A stretch of DNA of 64,000 nucleotides from Bacteroidaceae bacterium (GCA_017483605.1 JAFUWG010000036.1:45369-109368), one strand, 5' to 3'; shown: positions 51,588 to 62,342, counted from the first letter of the stretch. The notes: generated by a model not told the origin, from the sequence alone. Translations and numbers: made by a program.

Positions 51588-53621
51588 TTATTTAGAAGTC
51601 TTCATCGTCAGACGGTCTTCGGTCATGCGTTCCATGTACGACTGAATCAGCCCCTTCACCTCTCGCTCCATCTGCTTCTCCACCTGTCCTGTCTTACCCA
51701 AGAGGTTTTTCTTCAGGAACCAATCCTCCTTATAGTTATAAATGGCTTTGGTCTGCCCGCTCTCAGTGAAAAGCAGCACATGATCACCTTTCACATAGTG
51801 GTACAATCCGTTGTTATTCGTCACAGCCCACGTATCTTGGTCGGCTGTATTGAACAGGTCTTGACCGAAAGCGACGTATGGCTTGTCATATCTGAGATAA
51901 CCCAAAATGGTCGGCATGATGTCAATCTGCTGGGCAATACAGTGACGACGTTCAGGACGAATCTCGCCCGAAGGGTCAAAAATCAGCAGAGGAACGCTGC
52001 ACACACCCAATTCGGTCTGGTACTCTGGTCGAGAAGTCAAATTCGTATGGTCGGCGGTGAGCACAAAGATGGTGTTCTTGTACCACGGCTGTTTCTCTGC
52101 CGTTTCGAAGAAGAGACGCAAGGCGTGATCCACATATCGGATACACTTGTGCATGATGTTATCATCGCCTGGCTCATCTTTGTAAATGTCCTTGTAACGC
52201 TCTGGCACCACATACGGGTGATGCGAACTTGCCGTGAAAACCGACGTGATGAAAGGCTCCTTCATCTCACTCATCTTCAACGCATAGAACTGCAAGAACT
52301 CCTCGTCCCAGATGGCCCACATGCCGTCAAAATCCTTATCGCCATTGAAACGCTTGTCTTGGTTGTATTCCGTCCTGCCAAGATACTTCTGGTAACCCGT
52401 CGCCTTGGCAAATGCCTCAAAACCCATCGAGCCGTTTTCTGCCCCGTGGAAGAAAGCCGATTCATAACCCACTTTCCCTAACTCGCCAGCCAATCCACTC
52501 ACTTCATTCATGGAGGCAGGCGTCAGGAAGAATGGCTCGATAAAACGTGGAATGCTGGACAAAATGGAAGGCATACCGTCGATACTCTTTCTGCCGTTGG
52601 CAAAAGAATAGTCAAAAGTGAGCGAACGGCTGATGAGGGAATCGGTGAAAGGAGCATAACCCTTATAGGTTCCCCCATCCAAGTGCTGATTGTAAGCACC
52701 GATATACTCTTTTCCATAACTCTCCATGATGAACACCACCACATTCTTCTTCCTCATGCCGAGGTCACCCGTCGCCACCATCACACTGTCAGGCAGCATC
52801 ATCACACTGTCCGCTGGCTGATGAATGGGGCTATAAATGGTGTCCAGTTCTTCACGGGAAAAATACTGAGGGTCGGCAAACACATTCTTGTTGATGGTGC
52901 GAATCATCGAAAACGGCGTGTTGAGAATCAAAGCAGCCTCTGCCGGTCGATTCACATACTGATTGGCATTGCTGATGGTGATGGGACGCACAGCCGTCGT
53001 GGCACCTCCACGCATACCGGCAACGGTGATGGGGATATACAAGCCGAAGCAAACCAACTGAATGACATAGTACAGGAGTTTGTCTTTCAACATGCGTAGG
53101 TGAAACTCACCTCTGGGTCTCACATACAAGACAATCAGCCCTGCAATCAACACAACACCCAACAACACCAGATACCAATGACGCAACAATTCCACCCCCA
53201 TCACATCGCCAATGTTTCCCTCATGACTGAACTCCTGAAAGACGGAAGAAGTGGTTCTGCGGCCTGTATATTGGAAATAGACAGCATCGGCAAGATTGGC
53301 AACCACACATACAGCGTTCACCACCACATACACCCATTTGGTCATCAACTGCCATCCATCTTTTTCCTTCCAGTGCAGGGGGATGAGCATCAAAATGGCA
53401 TACAGCACATTCGTGTAGAGAATGGCAGAGGTATCAAACATCCAGCACCCCTTGAAGGCTTCCCAGAAAGAGAGCGTGTCAAAACCCTCGGAGAGCACCG
53501 ACCAGTTTTCCAGCAGATAGGCAAGGCGACAGATGCCATACACGATATATACCAGCGCCAGATTGCAGATAAACGCAATGGGGCTTGAGAGAAAAGACTT
53601 TTGCAACTGTATGCGTCTCAT
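51588..53621 (-). CDS. LTA-synthase-like phosphotransferase (alkaline phosphatase superfamily)
   Basis: The 677-residue protein has about five N-terminal membrane helices (residues 15-210). A periplasmic sulfatase-fold domain starts near 290: VVVFIMESYGKEY (metal glutamate), GRKSIDGMPSILSSIP (nucleophile serine region), and FVLTADHTNL. It resembles the LtaS/MdoB group that moves glycerol phosphate or phosphoethanolamine from phospholipid to a sugar or polymer. With CDP-glycerol-type and LicD genes nearby, glycerol-phosphate decoration of a surface glycan is plausible (inference). It follows the phosphatase gene by 18 bases. Confidence 0.9.
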   Translation of the reverse strand: MRRIQLQKSFLSSPIAFICNLALVYIVYGICRLAYLLENWSVLSEGFDTLSFWEAFKGCWMFDTSAILYTNVLYAILMLIPLHWKEKDGWQLMTKWVYVVVNAVCVVANLADAVYFQYTGRRTTSSVFQEFSHEGNIGDVMGVELLRHWYLVLLGVVLIAGLIVLYVRPRGEFHLRMLKDKLLYYVIQLVCFGLYIPITVAGMRGGATTAVRPITISNANQYVNRPAEAALILNTPFSMIRTINKNVFADPQYFSREELDTIYSPIHQPADSVMMLPDSVMVATGDLGMRKKNVVVFIMESYGKEYIGAYNQHLDGGTYKGYAPFTDSLISRSLTFDYSFANGRKSIDGMPSILSSIPRFIEPFFLTPASMNEVSGLAGELGKVGYESAFFHGAENGSMGFEAFAKATGYQKYLGRTEYNQDKRFNGDKDFDGMWAIWDEEFLQFYALKMSEMKEPFITSVFTASSHHPYVVPERYKDIYKDEPGDDNIMHKCIRYVDHALRLFFETAEKQPWYKNTIFVLTADHTNLTSRPEYQTELGVCSVPLLIFDPSGEIRPERRHCIAQQIDIMPTILGYLRYDKPYVAFGQDLFNTADQDTWAVTNNNGLYHYVKGDHVLLFTESGQTKAIYNYKEDWFLKKNLLGKTGQVEKQMEREVKGLIQSYMERMTEDRLTMKTSK

Positions 53622-53639
53622 TGTGTCGTTGTTTGATGG

Positions 53640-54992
53640 TTATTTGATATTGCGTCTTTGTTTATAGGCTTCGATGCGTTCGGCAAAGGCGGCATCCTTC
53701 TTGCTGTTGGGGGCTGGCGTAAAGGTGATGACCTCCGGAATCTCCTTTCCACAATCCACCAAGCGAGTCTCTCCTTTCTTCTTGACGATGAAAAGCGAAT
53801 CGTAGCACGTTCCGGCATTAGCATCCGTTGCCGACAGGAAGAGCGTGTCGCCGCTTGTCCGCACCTTCTGGTAATACCGACTGCCCGACCCGAACTTGTC
53901 AAAACGCTCGTTGAACTCAATGCGATAGTTCTTGGGGGAGCAGTGGCTCACCGTATAAACAGGCGTGGTCGCTGTGCTGTCTGCCTCGTGATGGGTCATG
54001 CGTGCGTATGCGTGTTCATGTCCTTGCAGCACCACATCCACACCGTACTCTCTGATGAGTCCGTCGAACATCCACCGCTGAATCAGGTTGTTCGTGCTTC
54101 CCTTGATGGAATAGAGCGGATGGTGCAGCACCACAATCTTCCACTTTGCCCGACTCCCCTGCAATTGCTCTTCCAGCCACTTACGCTGCTCCCACAGATA
54201 CGGCAGTTCGCGGTTGCTATCCAAACAGAAGAGTTGCAAATCCTTATAGCACACGGTAAACACCTGATTCTCACCCACCATCGAGTCAAGAAAGTAGGAA
54301 TGTACCAACGAGAAGCGGCGTTCCAACTTCAGCAGCACCCCCTTCAGATAGTCGTGATTGCCCGTCACCGTCAGCACAGGCACCGTCTGCCCCACCGAGT
54401 CAAGACTCTCGAAGGTCTCGCCCCAATAAGCATCAGTCGGTCGCTCCGTCAAGTCTCCACCACACACGAAGAACTCGGCATCGGGATTCCGTCTGAAGGC
54501 TGCCCTCAGCAACCGGTTGGCAATGCCGCCGATGCTGTCCTGAATGTCACCCATGTAGAGAAACGAGACATCACCCTTGGAGACATCCTGCACAAAGAAA
54601 GTGTACCATTCGGAAGCCTCATCACCCGTCCACACACGGTAACGGTAATAATGCCCAGACTTCAGGTCACGCAGGCGTGCCACATAATATGCCGCCTTGC
54701 CTGCACGCGACTCAAACACCTCGCCCGCAACATCCACATGCTCGGTTCGTCCGCCTTCCACATCCACCAGTTCCACCGATGCACTACGCACTTCGTCGCC
54801 GCACATCCAACTCAGATTGCGGTGCATCCCATCTGCATCACCAAACGTCAGCAACACCCGCGTGGGCACATTCGGAGCCTGATACGCCCCTTCCTCCGGA
54901 TTATGGAACCACACATCCCAACGGTTGCAACACCAAAATGCCAAGGCTCCCACCACCAGAATCGTACATGCTATCGATATTTTACGTTTCAT
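53640..54992 (-). CDS. Purple acid phosphatase-like metallophosphoesterase
   Basis: The 450-residue protein has an N-terminal hydrophobic segment (signal or anchor). A fibronectin-like domain (residues 40-130) precedes the catalytic domain with YMGDIQDS, CGGDLTER, TGNHDYL, LHHPLYS and LQGHEHAYA in order. This is the purple acid phosphatase set. It acts in the periplasm on phosphate esters. As first gene before the LtaS-like gene it may trim phosphate groups on the same glycan or recycle head groups. It is 61 bases after metG. Confidence 0.9.
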   Translation of the reverse strand: MKRKISIACTILVVGALAFWCCNRWDVWFHNPEEGAYQAPNVPTRVLLTFGDADGMHRNLSWMCGDEVRSASVELVDVEGGRTEHVDVAGEVFESRAGKAAYYVARLRDLKSGHYYRYRVWTGDEASEWYTFFVQDVSKGDVSFLYMGDIQDSIGGIANRLLRAAFRRNPDAEFFVCGGDLTERPTDAYWGETFESLDSVGQTVPVLTVTGNHDYLKGVLLKLERRFSLVHSYFLDSMVGENQVFTVCYKDLQLFCLDSNRELPYLWEQRKWLEEQLQGSRAKWKIVVLHHPLYSIKGSTNNLIQRWMFDGLIREYGVDVVLQGHEHAYARMTHHEADSTATTPVYTVSHCSPKNYRIEFNERFDKFGSGSRYYQKVRTSGDTLFLSATDANAGTCYDSLFIVKKKGETRLVDCGKEIPEVITFTPAPNSKKDAAFAERIEAYKQRRNIK

Positions 54993-55053
54993 TCTTCACA
55001 CACTCCCCGAATGGCTCTTTCCCCCTCAACAGAGGGAACCGAGGGGGTCTTTA

Positions 55054-57120
55054 TCAACACACCAGACTTCCACCCTTCACGGGCTTTTCCACCGTCGTCA
55101 CGCTGATGCTTCCGTCCCAGTTTTCAGCCGAGAGAATCATACCCTCGCTGACCAGCCCGTTCTTGAACTCACGTGGAGCCAAGTTAGCAATGAAGAGCAC
55201 CTGCTTGCCCACCAACTGCTCAGGCTCATACCACTGGGCAATGCCGCTCACGATGGTGCGGCCCTTCGGTGTGCCGTCGTCCAACTTGAACTTCAGCAGT
55301 TTCTTCATCTTGGGCACACGCTCACACTCCAGCACGGTTGCCACACGGATGTCCAACTTGCCGAAATCATCAAAGGCAATCGTCTCCTTCACAGGAGCCA
55401 CCTCCGCATTCGCTGCCTCATTCGCCTTGATGGTCGCTTCGAGTTTGTCCGTCTGGAACTTAATTGTCTCGTCTTCAATCTTCGAGAACAGCAAACTTGG
55501 CTTGCCCAGTTGCTTGCCGGCTGGCAGCAGGTCGGTCTTGCCGAGGTCTTCCCAGTTGAGCGTGTCCATGGCAATCATCTCACGGAGTTTTGCCGAAGAG
55601 AATGGAAGGAACGGCTCAAAGGCAATTGCCAGATTGGCAGTCAGTTGCAAGGAAATATAAATGATGGTCTTCACACGCTCGGGGTCAGTCTTAATCACCT
55701 TCCAAGGCTCTTCGTCGGCAATGTACTTGTTGCCGATGCGTGCCAAGTTCATCGCCTCTTTCTGAGCCTCGCGGAACTTGAAGCCTTCGATGAGTGCCTC
55801 CACCTTGTTTTTCACGTCGGCAAACTCTGCCAGTGCCGCTTTGTCGGTATCGGTCAGTTCGCCACACGCTGGCACGACACCATCATAATACTTCTGCGTC
55901 AACTGCAAGGCACGGTTCACAAAGTTGCCATACACAGCCACCAACTCATTGTTGCAACGTGCCTGAAAATCAGCCCAAGTGAAGTCATTGTCCTTCGTTT
56001 CGGGTGCATTGGCGGTAAGCACATAACGCAGTTCGTCCTGACGATTCGGCAGTTCCTCCAAGTATTCGTTGAGCCAAACGGCATAATTCTTCGAGGTGGA
56101 AATCTTGTTTCCTTCCAGATTCAGGAACTCGTTGGCTGGCACGTTGTCTGCCAAGATGTAGTCGCCATGTGCCTTCAGCATGGCAGGGAAGACGATGCAG
56201 TGGAAGACAATATTGTCCTTGCCGATGAAGTGAACCAGACGGCTCTCAGGGTCTTGCCACCACTTCTGCCAGGTGCCCCACTTCTCAAGCTCCTGCTCAC
56301 AGAGTTCCTTCGTATTGCTGATGTAGCCGATAGGGGCATCAAACCACACATACAGCACCTTTCCTTCCGCTCCTTCCACTGGCACAGGGATGCCCCAGTC
56401 GAGGTCACGCGTCACGGCACGAGGTTTCAAGCCGCCATCCAGCCAACTCTTGCACTGGCCGTACACATTGCTGCGCCACTCCGTATGCTCCTTCAGAATC
56501 CACTCCTCCAGCCACTCCTGGTATTGATCCAGCGGCAGATACCAGTGCGTCGTCGCCCGCTTCACCAACGGATTGCCGTTGATGGCATTCACGGGGTTAA
56601 TCAGTTCCTCGGGCGAAAGGGTGGCACCGCACTTCTCACATTGGTCACCATACGCTCCCTCGTTGTGGCAACGAGGACATTCACCCTTGATGTTGCGGTC
56701 GGTGAGGAACTGCTTGGTCTCCTCGTCGTAGAACTGCTCAGAAGTCAGTTCCACAAACTTCCCCTCGTCATAGAGTTTCTTGAAGAAGTCAGCCGCAAAC
56801 TGATGGTGGGTCTTGCTCGTCGTGCGGCTGTAGATGTCGAAACTGATGCCGAAGTCTGCAAAAGATTTCTTGATGATGCCGTGGTATCTGTCCACCACAT
56901 CCTGCACCGTGCATCCCTCCTTCTTCGCACGAATCGTCACAGGCACGCCGTGCTCATCGCTGCCACACACAAACATCACCTCCCTGCCCTTCAACCGCAG
57001 GTATCTCACATAAATATCAGCCGGCACATACACACCAGCCAAGTGCCCGATGTGTACAGGCCCATTCGCATACGGCAAAGCCGCCGTCACCGTCGTTCTC
57101 TTAAAATTTTTCTTTTCCAT
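55054..57120 (-). CDS. metG: Methionyl-tRNA synthetase
   Basis: The 688-residue enzyme charges tRNA-Met. [16 protein letters not shown] (HIGH motif) is near residue 14, the zinc knuckle [18 protein letters not shown] near 145, and ISTSKN (KMSKS variant) near 340. The C-terminal EMAP-II-like tRNA-binding domain ([15 protein letters not shown]) starts near 575 and gives dimer formation. The promoter 27 bases upstream is the best in the window. The phosphatase operon follows. Confidence 0.98.
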   Translation of the reverse strand: MEKKNFKRTTVTAALPYANGPVHIGHLAGVYVPADIYVRYLRLKGREVMFVCGSDEHGVPVTIRAKKEGCTVQDVVDRYHGIIKKSFADFGISFDIYSRTTSKTHHQFAADFFKKLYDEGKFVELTSEQFYDEETKQFLTDRNIKGECPRCHNEGAYGDQCEKCGATLSPEELINPVNAINGNPLVKRATTHWYLPLDQYQEWLEEWILKEHTEWRSNVYGQCKSWLDGGLKPRAVTRDLDWGIPVPVEGAEGKVLYVWFDAPIGYISNTKELCEQELEKWGTWQKWWQDPESRLVHFIGKDNIVFHCIVFPAMLKAHGDYILADNVPANEFLNLEGNKISTSKNYAVWLNEYLEELPNRQDELRYVLTANAPETKDNDFTWADFQARCNNELVAVYGNFVNRALQLTQKYYDGVVPACGELTDTDKAALAEFADVKNKVEALIEGFKFREAQKEAMNLARIGNKYIADEEPWKVIKTDPERVKTIIYISLQLTANLAIAFEPFLPFSSAKLREMIAMDTLNWEDLGKTDLLPAGKQLGKPSLLFSKIEDETIKFQTDKLEATIKANEAANAEVAPVKETIAFDDFGKLDIRVATVLECERVPKMKKLLKFKLDDGTPKGRTIVSGIAQWYEPEQLVGKQVLFIANLAPREFKNGLVSEGMILSAENWDGSISVTTVEKPVKGGSLVC

Positions 57121-57146
57121 TCAATGATTTTTTTGACATTTGGGTA

Positions 57147-57154
57147 CAAAGGTA
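57147..57154 (-). promoter_or_regulatory. Promoter for metG (-33 TTTG, 19 bases, -7 TACCTTTG)
   Basis: On the minus strand TTTG (57177-57174) and TACCTTTG (57154-57147) are exactly 19 bases apart. Part of this promoter, CGGATAAGTGAGCACAA, is repeated at 57240-57256 with its -7 box lost. Confidence 0.85.
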
Positions 57155-57239
57155 CGGATAAGTGAGCACAAAACAAAATGAAAAGTATTTTTTTTCATTT
57201 TTATTGTCGAACGAGAGTACCTTCGGCGGAGCCAACGCA

Positions 57240-57256
57240 CGGATAAGTGAGCACAA
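57240..57256. repeat. Partial duplicate of the metG promoter
   Basis: CGGATAAGTGAGCACAA at 57156-57172 recurs at 57240-57256, including the following ACAAAA. In the copy the -7 box TACCTTTG is replaced by GCGTTGG on the minus strand. Confidence 0.75.
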
Positions 57257-57324
57257 TACAAAACAAAAAGTGTGTTTTTCATTACATTTGTACGGCAGGA
57301 TTGGGCAGACCTCCTGATGGATGC

Positions 57325-57447
57325 CGAAAGATAGGACAAAATTGCACGCTCGAAGCCTCAAAAGTGGTCTGAGTCACACCGCCTCGGCGGTCTGAGTCAC
57401 ACCACTCAGGCGGTGTGACTCAGACCACTTTCAAGGCTTCGAGGGCA
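57325..57447. repeat. Three-word 23-nt-period hairpin element, copy 3 (F-F-R)
   Basis: GGTCTGAGTCACACC starts at 57366 and 57389 and its complement at 57412, at exact 23-base spacing. The flanks CACGCTCGAAGCC and GGCTTCGAGGGC extend the outer stem. CATCTTTTTT follows, as in an intrinsic terminator on the plus strand. The 876-base gap 57121-57996 also contains the metG promoter, a 17-bp direct repeat (57804 and 57838) and the terminator at 57928; I see no gene in it. Confidence 0.93.
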
Positions 57448-57803
57448 TCTTTTTTGACATACCCTCATCACAAGCAATCACAACGTGAGTTCAGCGAATC
57501 GCCCTCGGCGATGGATTTTGAGGAAACGAATTATCATAATATGAATAATTTTATCCACAAATTTTAATAATTATAGAAATTTATGGCCCAAATTATTCTA
57601 ATTATTCAAATTAGTTTCAGAAAAAAACAAGTTTGAGTTTATTCGCTGAATAGTTACCATAAAAGATTACTTTTATAATACTACTATCAACATGAAAAAT
57701 CAAAGCCCTCCCCTAATCATAACAGCGGTGTCATATAAAGCGGGAGATAAGACGGGTATGTGGAGATTGAACACTTTCTCTTTTAAAATCACAACGCCAC
57801 TCG

Positions 57804-57854
57804 CACCTTTTTGAGATTTTTCACCTACCATATTTTACACCTTTTTGAGATTTT
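57804..57854. repeat. 17-bp direct repeat
   Basis: CACCTTTTTGAGATTTT occurs at 57804-57820 and 57838-57854, with starts 34 bases apart, in AT-rich sequence with no gene. Confidence 0.8.
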
Positions 57855-57923
57855 CTCCAAATTTTTCAGGGAAAACAATACTCGCAGTTTGATTGTTCAG
57901 AGGCAACAATCCTTCATAACCAT

Positions 57924-57957
57924 CAAAAAAGGGTCGGCAGAATTCTGCCGACCCTTT
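57924..57957 (-). terminator. Intrinsic terminator after the outer-membrane barrel gene
   Basis: AAAGGGTCGGCAG and CTGCCGACCCTTT pair perfectly around AATT (57928-57957). On the minus strand a run of six T follows. Confidence 0.9.
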
Positions 57958-57996
57958 GGTTTTGGGGTTCTATCGACCCTTATATTGGGCTTTCAA

Positions 57997-58539
57997 TTAG
58001 AAATTAACGTAAGCACCGAAAGTGATGGCGTTGGTCACACGAAGGTCGAAAGCGTTCGTCTTCACATCGCCTGTCTTTGCAAAACGCCAACCGAGGTCAC
58101 CTACATGAGCAACGAGGCTTACTTTGTCGCTGAGACCGTATGCGAAACCTGGCTTGATAGCGATTTCCCATATATTGGTGTTGTCCTGCACACCGCTGGT
58201 GTGAACATAGCCGTATGCGAAACCACCATCAACGAATGCAGAGAACTTGCCACTCTTCAGGTAGGTGTAACGAACGTATGGGTTGAAAGCGAAACCGTTA
58301 GAGTTTGCACCACCCTTCACGTCGCTATGTGCATACTCAAGTGCCACTGCGATGTCCCAGTTGTCGTTGATAGAGTAACCAATCTCAGGAGCGATTGTTA
58401 CATTGTTCTCCTTAGCGAGTTCTGTGCCATTGAGAGTTGTCTTAGAAGTATTGAAACCAACTTCGCCACCAACCCAAACCTGTGCATTTGCTGTGAGAGA
58501 TGCTACTGCAACGAATGCAGCCAAAATCATTTTCTTCAT
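57997..58539 (-). CDS. Outer-membrane beta-barrel protein (small, OmpW/OmpX-like)
   Basis: The 180-residue protein has a signal peptide ending LTANAQ (residue 20), then about eight amphipathic strands such as VWVGGEVGFNTSKTTLNG, FNPYVRYTYLKSGKFSAFVD and NAITFGAYVNF. The final Phe is the usual barrel-assembly signal. It would insert in the outer membrane. No transport specificity can be read. It is transcribed alone. Confidence 0.88.
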   Translation of the reverse strand: MKKMILAAFVAVASLTANAQVWVGGEVGFNTSKTTLNGTELAKENNVTIAPEIGYSINDNWDIAVALEYAHSDVKGGANSNGFAFNPYVRYTYLKSGKFSAFVDGGFAYGYVHTSGVQDNTNIWEIAIKPGFAYGLSDKVSLVAHVGDLGWRFAKTGDVKTNAFDLRVTNAITFGAYVNF

Positions 58540-58643
58540 AATTTCCTAAATTTAATCTTTTTACACGTTCCTACTCTTTTTAATATAATCTAAACGATGT
58601 CTTTCGGAGGTTTTCGGATTCCCCTCTTTTCTGAAAGGCAGTG

Positions 58644-58651
58644 CAAAGTTA
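58644..58651 (-). promoter_or_regulatory. -7 promoter box for the outer-membrane barrel gene
   Basis: The minus strand reads TAACTTTG, giving a leader of about 100 bases. The gap 58540-58931 otherwise holds only repeats of GAATGATGAAT (58845-58899) and the dxs promoter. Confidence 0.7.
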
Positions 58652-58905
58652 CGGTCTTTTTTCTTACGTTGTATGCTTTTTAACACAAAAACAAACAAAT
58701 TAGCCATCAATGGTGACAAAAGGAACAAAATGGGATTTCCTCATCCCCTTTTTACGTTAATTTTTCTTTATTAGCCGCTTCAACTTAACCTTAACTTAAA
58801 AACTCTGAAACTCTAAACTCCAAATTTTCACTTATTTATTTGCTAATTATGAATGATGAATGATGATTTGTGAATGATGAATGATGAATTATGAATTTAT
58901 TTTCT

Positions 58906-58913
58906 TACCTTTG
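58906..58913 (+). promoter_or_regulatory. -7 promoter box for dxs
   Basis: TACCTTTG lies 18 bases before the ATG at 58932, which excludes the longer frame from 58881. Confidence 0.75.
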
Positions 58914-58931
58914 CACGCTTTTATATTCTTT

Positions 58932-60854
58932 ATGGGAGATAATAACGATTATAAATATCTGACGAAGATTGACTATCCTGCTGACTTACGCCAACTGAAG
59001 GTGGAGGAATTGCCACAGGTGTGTGAGGAGTTGAGGCGTGACATCATCGAGGAATTGTCGGTCAATCCGGGTCATTTGGCATCGAGCATTGGCGTGGTGG
59101 AACTGACCGTGGCGCTCCACTATGTGTTCAATACGCCCTACGACCGCATCGTGTGGGACGTGGGGCATCAGGCTTACGGACACAAGATTTTGACGGGTCG
59201 CCGCGACCTGTTCTGCACCAACCGTAAGTTGAACGGACTCAAACCTTTTCCTCATCCCGACGAGAGCGAATATGACACGTTCTGCTGCGGACACGCCAGC
59301 AATTCGGTGTCTGCCGCACTCGGCATGGCTGTTGCCGCCAAGTTGAAGGGCGAAAACCGAAAGGTGGTGGCGGTGATTGGCGACGGTGCCCTGAGCGGAG
59401 GTTTGGCGTTTGAAGGCATCAACAATGCGGCAAGCACGCCCAACGATATGCTGATTGTGCTGAATGACAACAACATGTCTATCGACCGCAGCGTGGGTGG
59501 CATGAGAAAGTACCTGCTGCAACTGACCACCAACACCACCTATAACGACATCCGCTACAAGGTGTCGCAGAAACTGTTCGACTGGGGAATCCTGAACGAG
59601 AACCGCCGCAAGGGGCTGATTCGATTCAACAACAGTGTGAAGTCGGTGCTGACTCGCCAGAAGAATATGTTTGAAGGCATGGACATCCGCTATTTCGGGC
59701 CTGCCGAGGGCAACGACGTGGTGGAACTGGTGCGTATTCTGCAAGTCATCAAGGACATGAAGGGTCCGAAAATCCTGCATATCCACACGAAGAAAGGCAA
59801 CGGCTTCGCACCTGCCGAGGAGGATGCCACCGTATGGCACGCACCCGGCAAGTTCGACATGGAATCGGGCGAGCGTCTCGTGTCTCACGACGGGAAGCCT
59901 CACCCCCCCAAGTTTCAGGATGTGTTTGGCAAGACCCTGCTGGAACTGGCACAGCAGAACCCGAAGATTGTGGGGGTAACCCCTGCCATGCCAACCGGCT
60001 GTTCGATGAACATCATGATGAATGCCATGCCCGACCGTGTGTTCGACGTGGGCATTGCAGAAGGTCATGCCGTGACCTTCTCGGGTGGCATGGCAAAGGA
60101 CGGAATGATGCCGTTCTGCAACATCTACTCGTCGTTCATGCAACGTGCCTACGACAATATCATCCACGATGCCGCCACCATGCGACTGAACATGGTGCTT
60201 TGCCTCGACCGTGCCGGCATTGTGGGCGAGGACGGCTCCACCCATCACGGAGCGTTCGACCTCGCTTTCCTCCGTCCAATTCCAAACTTGACCATCGCTT
60301 CGCCTTACAACGAGCCGGAACTTCGCAAGTTGATGTACACCGCCCAACTGCCCGACAAGGGCGTGTTCGTCATCCGCTATCCGCGTGGCAGAGGCAATGT
60401 GGTGGATTGGAAATGTGAGTTTGAGGAGTTGCCCGTGGGCAAGGGCAGAAAACTGAAAGACGGCAAGGACATTGCGGTGTTGAGCCTCGGCCCTATCGGT
60501 GTAGAGGCGGAGAAAGGCATCTCCATTGCAGAAATGCGGTCGCTCAACAGCAACCCGTCTGCACCGCTGCACATCGCTCACTACGACATGCGTTTCCTCA
60601 AGCCCATCGACGAAGAGATTCTGCACGAAGTGGGCAAGAACTTCAAGAAGGTGGTGACGGTGGAGGATGGTGTCATCTCTGGCGGATTGGGCAGTGCGGT
60701 GCTGGAATTCTTTGCCGACCACGGCTATCAAGTGGAAGTGAAACGCATCGGCATCCCCAACCGATTTGTCATGCACGGCACGGTTGCCGAGTTGTATCAA
60801 CAATGTGGCATGGATGCAGAGAGCATAGCGAAAGAGTTGGAGGTGAGTTTGTGA
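58932..60854 (+). CDS. dxs: 1-deoxy-D-xylulose-5-phosphate synthase
   Basis: The 640-residue enzyme starts [20 protein letters not shown]. It condenses pyruvate and glyceraldehyde-3-phosphate with thiamine diphosphate, the entry step of the non-mevalonate isoprenoid pathway. [18 protein letters not shown] near 153 is the cofactor motif, and [18 protein letters not shown] near 430 is the transketolase central block. The last codons and the TGA stop lie within the first units of an 8-bp repeat array, so the C-terminal VSL is repeat-encoded. Confidence 0.97.
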   Translation: MGDNNDYKYLTKIDYPADLRQLKVEELPQVCEELRRDIIEELSVNPGHLASSIGVVELTVALHYVFNTPYDRIVWDVGHQAYGHKILTGRRDLFCTNRKLNGLKPFPHPDESEYDTFCCGHASNSVSAALGMAVAAKLKGENRKVVAVIGDGALSGGLAFEGINNAASTPNDMLIVLNDNNMSIDRSVGGMRKYLLQLTTNTTYNDIRYKVSQKLFDWGILNENRRKGLIRFNNSVKSVLTRQKNMFEGMDIRYFGPAEGNDVVELVRILQVIKDMKGPKILHIHTKKGNGFAPAEEDATVWHAPGKFDMESGERLVSHDGKPHPPKFQDVFGKTLLELAQQNPKIVGVTPAMPTGCSMNIMMNAMPDRVFDVGIAEGHAVTFSGGMAKDGMMPFCNIYSSFMQRAYDNIIHDAATMRLNMVLCLDRAGIVGEDGSTHHGAFDLAFLRPIPNLTIASPYNEPELRKLMYTAQLPDKGVFVIRYPRGRGNVVDWKCEFEELPVGKGRKLKDGKDIAVLSLGPIGVEAEKGISIAEMRSLNSNPSAPLHIAHYDMRFLKPIDEEILHEVGKNFKKVVTVEDGVISGGLGSAVLEFFADHGYQVEVKRIGIPNRFVMHGTVAELYQQCGMDAESIAKELEVSL

Positions 60855-60948
60855 GTTTGTAAGTTTTTAAGTTCGTGAGTTTGTGAGTTTTTAAGTTTGT
60901 AAGTTTGTGAGTTTGTAAGTTCGTAAGTTTTTGAGTTTGTAAGTTCGG
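60845..60948. repeat. 8-bp tandem repeat array filling the dxs-trkA gap, 13 units
   Basis: Units GAGTTTGT, AAGTTTTT, AAGTTCGT, AAGTTTGT and GAGTTTTT run without interruption. The first unit encodes the end and stop of dxs. The last unit ends 11 bases before the trkA ATG. The octamer type is the same as in the glycosyltransferase gene at 43719. Confidence 0.95.
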
Positions 60949-60959
60949 GAGGTGTAAAG

Positions 60960-62342
60960 ATGAAAATCATTATCGCAGGTGCAGGAGCCGTAGGCACACA
61001 TTTGGCACGAATGCTGTCAAATGACCATCAGGATGTCGTGCTGATTGATGCCGACGAAAGCAAACTCTTTCGTCTGGGCAACGAACTGGACATCATGACC
61101 CTGGTCAAGCAACCCACATCCATTCAGGGATTGAAGGATGCGGGGGTCAACCGTGCCGACCTGTTCATCGCTGTCACACCTCACGAGAGCGAAAACCTCG
61201 CCTGTGCGATGCTTGCCAAACAACTGGGAGCGAAGAAGACGGTGGCTCGTGTGGACAACTACGAATACATGAAGCCCGAGAATCTGGACTTCTTCAAGAA
61301 CATGGGTATCGAATCGCTTATCTACCCCGAACTGCTGGCTGCCCAAGACATCGCCGCCAGTTCACGCTACAGTTGGGTACGCCAGTTGTGGGAGTTCAAC
61401 GGGGGCGAACTGCTCCTCTTGAGTGTGAAGATGCACGATGCCAACCCCATCTACGAAAAGGAAATCAGCAACAAGGACAATCAGTTGGTGGGACATACGC
61501 TGAAGGAAATCGGTATGGCTCACGGACACAACTTCCACGTGGTGGCAATCAAGCGTGACGGGGAAACGGTGAGTCCGCACGGCGACGAGAAGATTCTGCC
61601 CCGCGACCTGGTGTTTTTCATGACCACCAAAGAGAACCTTGCCGTGATTCGCCACCTGACGGGCAAGGACGACTACCCAGCCGTGAAGAACAGCCTCCTC
61701 ATTGGCGGCGGCAAACTGTCGGTGCGTGCCAGTTGGAAACTGGCGTCCATCCACGACAGTGTGAAAATCATCGAACCAGACCGAAAACGCACGGAAGAAC
61801 TGCAAGCCCTCGTGTCGCCCCAGACGATGATTCTGGAGGGGGAGGGCTATGACATGGACCTGCTGAACGACGAGGGCTACGGCAGCATGGAAGCACTCAT
61901 CGCCCTGACCGACAACGACCAGCAGAACATCCTTGCCTGTGTGGCTGCCCGCCGCAAAGGCATCCGCAAGACCATCGCACAGGTGGAAAACCTTGACTAC
62001 TTCGACATGGCGGACGACCTCGACATCGGCACCATCATCAACAAGAAGATGATTGCCGCCAGCCACATCTATCGGATGCTGCTGAAAGGCGACGTGGACA
62101 ATGTGAAGATGCTGACCATCGGCAATGCCGACGTGGCGGAGTTCATCGTCAAGCCTGGCTCGCAAGTGACCAAGAAGAAGGTCATGGAACTGTGCTTCCC
62201 CCACGGAGTGAACATCGGCGGCATGTCGCGTGACAGCCACTCCATGCTGGTGGAAGGTCGCACCCAACTGCAAGCGGGCGATAAAGTGGTGGTCTTCTGT
62301 GTCGGCAACACGCTAAGAAAACTGGATAAATTCTTCAAATGA
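60960..62342 (+). CDS. trkA: Trk potassium uptake regulator TrkA
   Basis: The 460-residue protein has two RCK/TrkA-N halves: MKIIIAGAGAVGTHLARML at the start with a Rossmann loop, and SLLIGGGKLSVRASWKLA near 242 with a degenerate loop. Each half is followed by a TrkA-C domain. It binds NAD(H) or nucleotides and gates TrkH at the inner face of the membrane. It overlaps trkH by four bases. Confidence 0.96.
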   Translation: MKIIIAGAGAVGTHLARMLSNDHQDVVLIDADESKLFRLGNELDIMTLVKQPTSIQGLKDAGVNRADLFIAVTPHESENLACAMLAKQLGAKKTVARVDNYEYMKPENLDFFKNMGIESLIYPELLAAQDIAASSRYSWVRQLWEFNGGELLLLSVKMHDANPIYEKEISNKDNQLVGHTLKEIGMAHGHNFHVVAIKRDGETVSPHGDEKILPRDLVFFMTTKENLAVIRHLTGKDDYPAVKNSLLIGGGKLSVRASWKLASIHDSVKIIEPDRKRTEELQALVSPQTMILEGEGYDMDLLNDEGYGSMEALIALTDNDQQNILACVAARRKGIRKTIAQVENLDYFDMADDLDIGTIINKKMIAASHIYRMLLKGDVDNVKMLTIGNADVAEFIVKPGSQVTKKKVMELCFPHGVNIGGMSRDSHSMLVEGRTQLQAGDKVVVFCVGNTLRKLDKFFK

